NCBI GenBank assembly: GCA_900128565.1
Contig: LT636303.1
Coordinates: 1-10,591 of the forward strand
Length of the DNA: 10,591 nucleotides
From: Stramenopiles sp. TOSAG23-6
Taxonomy: Eukaryota; Sar
Direction of reading: 5' to 3'
Shown in pieces: positions 1 to 5,524 of this stretch. The stretch's first letter is position 1. Every line of letters begins with the position of its first letter. Below the pieces are notes generated by a model that searched no databases, had not been told where the DNA came from, and saw only the letters and a list, made by a program, of their open reading frames with translations. The position numbers were made by a program, and so were the translations under genes.

Positions 1-47
1 AAACTTTTTTCCAGCATGAAAATTTACCGTAGTTTTTTTTTTTCAAT

Positions 48-116
48 CATTTTTTTTTTTTTTTTTTTGTACAACATTTTTTTTTTTGTAAAACATTTTT
101 TTTTTGTAAAACAATT
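48..116. repeat. T-tract repeat with GTAMAACA spacers
   Basis: Three T-runs of about 10 to 20 bases are separated by closely related spacers: GTACAACA, then GTAAAACA twice. The period is about 20 bp. It lies in the presumed intron at the left edge. The long homopolymers make its exact length in the assembly uncertain. Confidence 0.6.
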
Positions 117-130
117 TTATACCAGACGAT

Positions 131-170
131 TATTTTCGATTATTTTCGATTATTTTCGATTGTTTTCGAT
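131..170. repeat. 10-bp tandem repeat TATTTTCGAT
   Basis: Three exact copies of TATTTTCGAT at 131-160 are followed by one copy with a single change (TGTTTTCGAT) at 161-170. It sits in the presumed intron upstream of the first DA1-like exon. Confidence 0.85.
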
Positions 171-219
171 TGTTGTATTGTACTAAATACAAAATGTTTT
201 TCATTTGTTCACAATACAG

Positions 220-1801
220 ATTATGTTCAACTTGTTGTAAACATCGAACCACGCCAACTTGTGCTTGGTCTACTTGTAACTTGCGCTTATTTGATGGTTT
301 CTATAGTCATAAAAATGAAAAATATTGTAAACAACATTATATAGAATTGACGTGTCCAAAATGTTCTCAATGTAAATTACCAATAAGTGATACGGTAATA
401 AAAGCACTAAATAAAACGTGGCATAAAGAATGCTTCAAGTGCGTTGTTTGTCAGTGTATATTATCAAATAGTAAATTTGGTGGAAAATATAGAGAACATA
501 ATTCTCAACCATATTGTGAAAAAGATTGGTTACATCTTCATGCACCTCGATGTGATGTATGTCAAAGTGGGATGAAACACTGGACAGTTCATTGTGCATT
601 GACGTCAAAAATAAAAGGAAATGATGTAAAGGCATTGAATTCAAATTCTAGTACGTTTTGATGATGATTTTTTTTACTATATTTTTTTACTATGGTTTAT
701 TATGATGTACTATGGTTTATTATGGTTTATTATGATGTACTATGGTTTATTATAGTTTACTATGATTTATTATGATGAACAATTATATATAATATATACC
801 CAATATACCTACTGTAATAACGTAATATACATAATGTTTACAAAGAAAAAACAATTTTTTTTCACATATTTCTTTACAATACATCAAAGAGTTTAGACAA
901 TCATCAGCGTGTATGTGATTCATGTATCTTGAAGTATCCTCCATGTTTCTCTTGTCATTCATATGATAAAAGTTCAGTTGATTATAATGATGGACGTGTT
1001 ATATGTTTATATTGTCATAGTTCTGCAGTGTTTCAACAAAATGACTGTGAAATTNTGATGAAAAGAGTAAGAAAATGCTTTCGTGACTTGGGACTAGTTG
1101 CATTCACTCAAGATCCACAATTTATAAATTTAACAGCAAAATTATATGATCGATCTAGTATGATGGAACTTGCAACTCATTCAAGTTGTATTAAACATGG
1201 ATGTGGAATGAAAGCTCCACTTGGCGTTACGGTGTCTCAAGTAGAAATTTGTACATCATATACAACATATACTAATCCTAGCTCAAATGTACATGTACGT
1301 TTTCAAAATTGAATTTCAAATTTATTTATTTTTCGTACGAAATTTCGTACCTAACAATTTTTCAACAAAAAAAAATATTTTTTCACAATGTATGGACATT
1401 TACGTAGAAAACAAATTGATTCAATTGATGAAAAACGATCAGTACAATGTATTGCACTTCTTCGAGGTCTACCAAAAATTCATTTATCAACTGTTTTGGC
1501 GCATGAATTAGGACATGCTTACCTCACTTTAAAAGGATTTCCAAAAATGAACAAAATTATAGAAGAAGGTTTTTGTGAACTTTTTGCATTTTTGTGGTTA
1601 TCAAATGGTAATGCATCAACAACAAATGAAGCATTATTTAGAATACATTTAATGATTGAAAATAAAGATGTAACATATGGAAAAGGCTTTCGGATTGCAC
1701 TAGAAACATTTCAGAAATATACAAGACAAAAAGGCAGTACATTTGAAGCATTACAGTATATTCTAAAATATTTGTATAGATTTTCAAATTGGCCAAACTG
1801 A
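220..1801 (+). CDS. DA1-like LIM-domain peptidase, 5'-partial, three visible exons
   Basis: Related to the plant DA1/DAR family, in which DA1 is a ubiquitin-activated zinc peptidase limiting cell proliferation. Visible exons are 220-650, 897-1294 and about 1388-1801; together they encode roughly 413 residues. Exon 1 carries a degenerate cysteine-rich half-module, then a complete LIM domain (CSQC from 362, WHKEC near 419-433, C-x2-D near 519, closing at PRCDVC). Exon 2 continues with VCDSC and CFSC, matching the LIM-like segment that precedes the peptidase in DA1, then DGRVICLYC. Exon 3 holds the peptidase core HELGH at 1502-1516 (plant DA1 has HEMMH), followed by EEGFCE from 1562, which should supply the third zinc ligand. 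Intron 1 (651-896) is a clean phase-1 GT-AG intron; intron 2 has no usable AG acceptor. No ubiquitin-interacting motif is visible; it could lie upstream. Codon 1055-1057 is NTG. The family call is strong; the exon ends are less certain. Confidence 0.82.
651..896 (+). other. Intron 1 of the DA1-like gene (GT-AG, phase 1)
   Basis: The donor is GTACGTTTTG at 651 and the acceptor is GAGTTTAG, ending at 896. The junction keeps the reading frame (phase 1) and joins the LIM exon to the VCDSC exon, as the DA1 domain order requires. Unspliced, the frame stops at 659-661. The intron contains a 10-bp minisatellite. Confidence 0.7.
691..780. repeat. 10-bp tandem repeat TATGRTKTAY in intron 1
   Basis: Nine consecutive 10-base units at 691-780 are variants of TATGGTTTAT, TATGATGTAC and TATAGTTTAC. 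A TATGGTTTAT-type unit is often followed by TATGATGTAC, giving a partial 20-bp higher order. It lies wholly within the intron. Confidence 0.85.
1295..1387 (+). other. Putative intron 2 of the DA1-like gene, acceptor non-canonical
   Basis: The donor GTACGTTTTC at 1295 is almost identical to the donor of intron 1. Both flanking exons match DA1 in the same frame, so a phase-0 intron is expected. There is no AG dinucleotide between 1295 and 1405, and the first AGs after that (ending at 1407 and 1442) are in the wrong phase for this donor. The right border is therefore placed by homology near TTTTTTCACAATG at about 1388-1390. Confidence 0.4.
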
Positions 1802-2033
1802 AAATGATAAAAAGATGATAAAAAACATGATAATATACGTGTTTAGACTTATAAATTGACTATACAGTATGGAAAATAATAAATTAATGAAATGATGGAC
1901 TTAAAAAAACATTCAATTTGTATAAAAAAAAATACTTTTTTTTTTCAAAATTAAGAANGATCGGTATTTTTAAACCATTATCAAATACTATTTATATACA
2001 TAACATTTCACACTGGCTACAACAATAAGAAAA
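1802..2033. other. Intergenic spacer, DA1-like gene to tRNA
   Basis: AT-rich with no coding sequence. An AATAAA at 1878-1883, about 77 bases after the DA1-like stop, could act as a poly(A) signal, but such hexamers are expected by chance in this composition. One ambiguous base lies near 1958. Confidence 0.4.
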
Positions 2034-2107
2034 GCCCGACTAGCTCAGTTGGCTAGAGCGAAGCCCTTATGAGGCTTAGGTCGTCGGTTCAAGTCCGTCG
2101 TTGGGCA
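2034..2107 (+). tRNA. tRNA-Ile (anticodon UAU), intronless
   Basis: The 74-nt cloverleaf folds fully. The acceptor stem GCCCGAC pairs with GTTGGGC (one G-T pair), with discriminator A. The D arm is GCTC/GAGC. The anticodon stem AAGCC/GGCTT closes the loop CTTATGA, placing TAT at positions 34-36, so it reads AUA isoleucine codons. The T arm is GTCGG-TTCAAGT-CCGTC with one T-T mismatch. The internal A box (TAGCTCAGTTGG) and B box (GGTTCAAGTCC) match RNA polymerase III promoter consensus. CCA is not encoded, as expected for a nuclear eukaryotic tRNA. No anticodon-loop intron is present. Confidence 0.95.
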
Positions 2108-2115
2108 ATGATTTC

Positions 2116-2125
2116 TTTTTTTTTT
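2116..2125 (+). terminator. Pol III T-tract terminator
   Basis: A run of ten T residues starts 9 bases after the tRNA 3' end, the usual RNA polymerase III termination signal. Confidence 0.8.
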
Positions 2126-2246
2126 CCCTCAATTCATCTATAGTACCGGGTATCAAAAATTATCTCGAGTCGAACGAACGAAAACACGCGTTCTTTCTTT
2201 CACCACCACACACGAACAACAACTCATCTCTTTTATATTTCGCACA

Positions 2247-2954
2247 ATGGCTGATGAGCGCCCGCGGAAGCGTTCAAAACATCGTGCTTCTCGTGATTCT
2301 GACTATGGTCTAGTTGGATATTCACGTCCGACTGGAGACGTGGTTGCCGAGTCCCAGGGTAAAGCAAATGGAAACTATGACTATACAAGTAATCATACGC
2401 AGAATAAACATGTATTTAGTTCAAATTCACGAGGAAAGACAACGACACCTAAAGTGGTAAAAGGTCCTACGTTGTTTAGCATCAACGATGATGCGTCAAA
2501 AACAGCAAAAACAACTAGTACAGTTCCTATCTCTCGAGACAATTCTGCGACAACGATACAAGATTTTATCGATGACCCCAACAGAATGTCTTGGGACGAA
2601 TTCAAAAACCTCCATAAAGATAAGTTAGATTTTAGTGGCTCCCAGCAGATGGAGGAATATAGAAGATTATTGGATGCAGATCGTGAATCAAGAATGAAAA
2701 ACATGAACAAAGCTAAAAAGAAACAGAAAAAGTCTAAAAAACATAAAAAGGACAAAAAAGACAAGAAGGAAAGAAAACGAGAGAAAAAGGATAAAAAAGA
2801 GAGGAAAAAACACAAAAAGAAACGAAAGAAGAAACGTAAACAAAGAAAAGAGACATCATCTAGTAGTGATAGTAGTGATACAGACTCAAGTGGACCGGTG
2901 AAATTAAGTGAGTTTTTTGGCGGTGTTGCACCCACAGGTAATTCATTCATTTAG
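2247..2954 (+). CDS. Lysine-rich FAM133-like nuclear protein
   Basis: A 235-residue intronless protein of low complexity. The N-terminus is basic (RPRKRSKHR, residues 5-13). A short ordered segment at 103-150 contains TIQDFIDDP and MSWDEF, resembling the TIQDYLxRPxxTWEEV segment of animal FAM133 proteins. Residues 151-201 are almost entirely Lys/Arg with a few Glu, Asp and His, giving multiple nuclear or nucleolar localisation signals. A Ser/Asp cluster at 203-215 looks like a casein kinase 2 target, and the C-terminus has KLSEFFGG. FAM133 proteins are poorly characterised nuclear proteins, and the match rests on about 15 residues plus composition, so it is tentative. The ATG has the context CGCACAATGG. 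The gene begins 139 bases after the tRNA and is read in the same direction. Confidence 0.75.
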   Translation: MADERPRKRSKHRASRDSDYGLVGYSRPTGDVVAESQGKANGNYDYTSNHTQNKHVFSSNSRGKTTTPKVVKGPTLFSINDDASKTAKTTSTVPISRDNSATTIQDFIDDPNRMSWDEFKNLHKDKLDFSGSQQMEEYRRLLDADRESRMKNMNKAKKKQKKSKKHKKDKKDKKERKREKKDKKERKKHKKKRKKKRKQRKETSSSSDSSDTDSSGPVKLSEFFGGVAPTGNSFI

Positions 2955-2981
2955 AAAACATTTAGAAAACATTTAGAAAAA
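2949..2981. repeat. 11-bp triplication across a stop codon
   Basis: ATTTAGAAAAC occurs at 2949-2959 and 2960-2970, with a third copy ending in A at 2971-2981. The first copy includes the TAG stop of the FAM133-like gene (2952-2954). Confidence 0.85.
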
Positions 2982-3273
2982 AAAAATTAATTCAAATTTA
3001 TTATAAGTAGTAGCACCACCCACTAGTAATTTATTCATTTAAGTTTATATATATTAATGTATGTAAATAAATATCAAATAATTCTAATTTATCAACCTAT
3101 ATAATTTCACTAATGTTATCTCTTGGCTTGGTCATATCCTACTTGGTGAGAAATTTTATTTTTTTCGTGTCAATTTTGAGATTAATTTGCAGCATTTGCT
3201 ATTGATTGCTATAAATATGCGACACTAACTCTAACTACTTCTACGTAGGATTAATACTCGGCCAACCGACACG
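2955..3273. other. Intergenic spacer, FAM133-like to ankyrin-like gene
   Basis: About 319 AT-rich bases with no coding potential that I can support. An AATAAA at 3066-3071, about 112 bases after the FAM133-like stop, is a possible poly(A) signal. The right end holds the presumed promoter of the repeat-protein gene. Nothing else is recognisable. Confidence 0.4.
3210..3217 (+). promoter_or_regulatory. Possible TATA box of the ankyrin-like gene
   Basis: TATAAATA lies 57-64 bases upstream of the ATG at 3274, followed by a less AT-biased stretch that would form a short 5' UTR. The spacing is plausible, but TATA-like words are common in this composition. Confidence 0.3.
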
Positions 3274-4473
3274 ATGTCTCGAATGGTTTCCCGGAAAAGA
3301 ACGAAATATGAAGAGGAGGTTTTCAACAAGGTATTTAGTGGACTTGGTCCCGCTCTTGTGATTACCAGCTGTTTATCGCTGAAAGATAGACTCTCNGGGA
3401 GAGTTGTATCAAATGATGATAACCGACCTTGGATGGTTGGTGTTGATTGGGGTAANGTGACTTGTGCTAAAACAGCTGGGCATGGTGACTTGGTTTTTAT
3501 CAAATGGTTAAGAAGTCGAAGACCACCTTGTCCGTGGGATGAAGGTTCGTGTTGTGCAGCAGCTCACGGTGGCCACTTGGAAGTATTGAAATGGGTAAGG
3601 AGTCAAAATCCACCTTGTCCATGGGATAATTGGACATGTGAATATGCAGCTGAAGAAGGTCACTTAGAAATATTAAAATGGGTAAGAAGTCAAAATCCAC
3701 CTTGTCCATGGTCTGTAGATACGTGTGCTGTTGCAGCTAAAAATGGTCACTTGGAAGTATTACAATGGGTAAGAAGTCAAAATCCACCTTGTCCATGGAC
3801 TAAATATACATGTGCTGTTGCAGCTGAAAATGGTCAATTAGAAGTATTGAAATGGGTACGAAGTCAAAATCCACCTTGTCCATGGGATAGATATATGTGT
3901 TATAAGGCAGCTGAAAATGGTTATTTAGAAGTATTGAAATGGGTAAGAAGTCAAAATCCACCTTGTTCATGGTCTGTAGGTACGTGTGCTGTTGCAGCTC
4001 AAAATGGTCATTTAGAAGTATTGAAATGGGTAAGATGTCAAAATCCACCTTGTCCATGGAATTACTATACGTGTAGTGTTACAGCTCGTGAAGGTCACTT
4101 AGAAATATTAAAGTGGGTAAGAAGTCAAAATCCACCTTGTCCGTGGAGAGAAGGTACGTGTGAAAATGCAGCTCGTGAAGGTCATTTAGAAGTATTAAAA
4201 TGGGTAAGATGTCAAAATCCACCTTGTCCATGGGATAAATATACGTGTGAATATGCAGCTAAAAATGGTCACTTGGAAGTATTGAAATGGGTAAGAAGTC
4301 AAAATCCACCTTGTCCGTGGGATTTTGTTACGTGTCTTTGTGATGCAATAAAAAATCGTCACTCAGAAGTAGTACAGTGGTTGATAAAGATGGGTGCTTC
4401 AGTAAAAGGTTTCGAACAAATCAAACAAGCAATAATCAAACAAAGCATGGTTATTCATACCATTAATAATTAA
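3274..4473 (+). CDS. Ankyrin-like repeat protein with nine near-identical 29-residue units
   Basis: A 399-residue intronless protein. Residues 1-60 are a divergent N-terminal cap (KYEEEVFNKVF, then a hydrophobic LGPALVITSCLSL). A degenerate unit at about 70-100 leads into nine units at 101-362, each HLEVLKWVRSQNPPCPW, three variable residues, TC, two variable, AA, two variable, G. The array closes with HSEVVQWLIKMGASVKG and a short polar tail. The pattern fits the diverged ankyrin-type repeats (GHLEVLKWL...) abundant in stramenopiles and some other algae, whose role is taken to be protein binding. There is no signal peptide or membrane segment, so it is probably cytosolic or nuclear. Codon 41 is TCN (Ser whichever base N is) and codon 61 is AAN (Lys or Asn). 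The partner is unknown. The repeat assignment is strong; the function is inferred only from the fold. Confidence 0.88.
   Translation: MSRMVSRKRTKYEEEVFNKVFSGLGPALVITSCLSLKDRLXGRVVSNDDNRPWMVGVDWGXVTCAKTAGHGDLVFIKWLRSRRPPCPWDEGSCCAAAHGGHLEVLKWVRSQNPPCPWDNWTCEYAAEEGHLEILKWVRSQNPPCPWSVDTCAVAAKNGHLEVLQWVRSQNPPCPWTKYTCAVAAENGQLEVLKWVRSQNPPCPWDRYMCYKAAENGYLEVLKWVRSQNPPCSWSVGTCAVAAQNGHLEVLKWVRCQNPPCPWNYYTCSVTAREGHLEILKWVRSQNPPCPWREGTCENAAREGHLEVLKWVRCQNPPCPWDKYTCEYAAKNGHLEVLKWVRSQNPPCPWDFVTCLCDAIKNRHSEVVQWLIKMGASVKGFEQIKQAIIKQSMVIHTINN
3574..4359. repeat. 87-bp coding tandem repeat, nine units
   Basis: Units start at 3574, 3661, 3748, 3835, 3922, 4009, 4096, 4183 and 4270, exactly 87 bp apart. The last unit carries one extra codon. 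The segment encoding VRSQNPPCPW is almost identical at third codon positions between units, whereas codons 18-20, 23-24 and 27-28 of each unit differ. Such identity points to recent amplification or ongoing unequal exchange, and copy number may be compressed or variable in the assembly. Confidence 0.95.
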
Positions 4474-4695
4474 ACAAAAGATAGATTTTGTTTATAAAAG
4501 TGTAAGTCAAAATAAATCATACTGATAAGTAGTATATATTTTTCAAAATAATAAAACAACATTGACAATGTTTTGCCTTCTATTTTATAATTATTTTATG
4601 TTCGAACTTGTCCCATTTTATCTACTCATAAAACATGAAGTGGTAAATAAACGACTTATTTTTCTCTTCCATTTCAAGTATGTGAAGAAATAATA
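4474..4695. other. Convergent intergenic spacer
   Basis: AT-rich DNA between two convergent genes. AATAAA at 4511-4516, 38 bases past the ankyrin-like stop, is a possible poly(A) signal. No coding sequence or clear repeat is visible. Confidence 0.4.
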
Positions 4696-5301
4696 TTATT
4701 CCTGGTTGCTACTGAAGAAGCCGACAAGCTCAGAATCTTCCATGGATTCTGTATATCCACTCAAAACTCCATCTAATCCAAAAGTCAAATGTGTTGTGTC
4801 TAACCCAATCAAATCAGCATTTTCAGCTGGGAATTTTCCATAGCCACTGAGTTTCATTGTCCATATGCCATGTTGATATATCTTTATGTAACCGCGTACT
4901 AGTTCAAAAGCACTTCTGCCATATTGTGAATTATCATAGCGAACATAACTGCTATTGGTTGAATTTGTAAAAGAAGGACTTTGGCGAAGTGTCCACTTCA
5001 AAGCACCTTGTTGTATTGGAATGGTGTGCGTACCTCTAAAAGAATCATATTCACTACCTGATATTCCCCAAGCCCAAACTAATTGAGGAGATTCTATTGG
5101 TGGTTCCTCATTTTGTCGCGTTGCTACTTCTCTCATGTCAACTTCTAGGTCGTACACATATCCGCCACCTGTCCAAACTGCAGATGCAATTCCATTAGGT
5201 AGAATCACAGCAGTGGGTAATGATGCTGTTGCTGGTAACGCCACTGGTGTAGTTGCTGTGTTATCTGACTGAATAGCTCGGCCTCTATTAAATTGAACCA
5301 T
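4696..5301 (-). CDS. Unrecognised 201-residue protein
   Basis: I do not recognise this protein. It is a full-length intronless frame with ordinary amino-acid composition. The first ten residues (MVQFNRGRAI) lead into an Ala/Thr/Pro/Val stretch at 15-40, probably flexible. Residues 41-185 are rich in Gly, Tyr, Trp and beta-formers (VWAWGISGSEYDSF at 75-88, ALKWTL at 100-105, GIWTMKLSGYG at 145-155), suggesting a compact beta-sheet domain. The acidic tail is ESMEDSEL. Trp occurs at about 43, 76, 78, 103 and 147. There are no cysteines, no signal peptide and no membrane segment; an NSTNSS run would be a glycosylation site only if the protein were secreted. It is transcribed away from the Obg gene and shares its upstream spacer. 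Length and continuity make it a credible gene; no function is assigned. Confidence 0.7.
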   Translation of the reverse strand: MVQFNRGRAIQSDNTATTPVALPATASLPTAVILPNGIASAVWTGGGYVYDLEVDMREVATRQNEEPPIESPQLVWAWGISGSEYDSFRGTHTIPIQQGALKWTLRQSPSFTNSTNSSYVRYDNSQYGRSAFELVRGYIKIYQHGIWTMKLSGYGKFPAENADLIGLDTTHLTFGLDGVLSGYTESMEDSELVGFFSSNQE

Positions 5302-5524
5302 TCGGCATAACTAGTTAATACTAGAAAATAATTTTAATTTCAATAGATTTTTTTGAGTTGTAGCACAAAAAGAGACAAAAAAGAGCGTTGCTTTCTGTCA
5401 TCGGGTAAAAATTTTCAACGGATGAGCAGGTTTGTGTTTTTTATTCAGCTCGTTTCTGTCAACACGACAACAAGAACAAAGACTACCTCGTTCTTACAAG
5501 TAGTCTGAAAAAGAGCTTTTCATT
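5302..5524. promoter_or_regulatory. Divergent intergenic region, probable bidirectional promoter
   Basis: This 223-bp spacer lies between the start of the unknown minus-strand gene and the start of the Obg-like GTPase gene, so it should hold both promoters. No clear TATA box is visible. The word TTTCTGTCA occurs twice in the same orientation (5392-5400 and 5453-5461), 61 bp apart, in slightly less AT-rich surroundings; it is a candidate factor-binding motif but could be chance. Confidence 0.5.

Larger units (their letters stand above)
1..219 (+). other. Non-coding left edge, probably the end of an intron
   Basis: This stretch is T-rich with no convincing coding sequence. It ends in a pyrimidine-leaning run and ACAATACAG at 211-219, a good splice acceptor directly before the first visible DA1-like exon. 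I read it as the 3' part of an intron of that gene, with the 5' exons to the left of the window. It holds two simple-repeat blocks, listed separately. A transcription start of the DA1-like gene inside this stretch is possible but less likely, because the first visible exon begins inside a cysteine-rich domain. Confidence 0.5.

Noticed and set aside
435-644. Minus-strand open frame over the first DA1-like exon
   Set aside because: Antisense shadow of a clear LIM-domain exon; low complexity and no homology recognised.
2101-2313. Short plus-strand frame from the tRNA 3' end into the FAM133-like gene
   Set aside because: It starts at a TTG inside the tRNA, crosses the Pol III T-tract and overlaps the start of a better gene in another frame.
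2393-2950. Long open frame on the minus strand opposite the FAM133-like gene
   Set aside because: It is Phe/Leu-rich only because it is antisense to the Lys-rich tract; no domain, and the plus-strand gene explains the region.
3500-4057. Open frames on the minus strand with repeats such as MDKVDFDFLPISIL
   Set aside because: They are the antisense of the 87-bp repeat units. The periodicity keeps an alternate frame open without implying a gene.
3574-4359. CRISPR-like regular spacing
   Set aside because: The 87-bp period is an exact multiple of three, the units are coding throughout with no unique spacers, and the organism is eukaryotic.
4696-5301. A viral capsid-like or mobile-element origin for the unknown beta-rich protein
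   Set aside because: The beta-rich impression alone is not evidence; no terminal repeats, neighbouring viral genes or recognisable motif are present.
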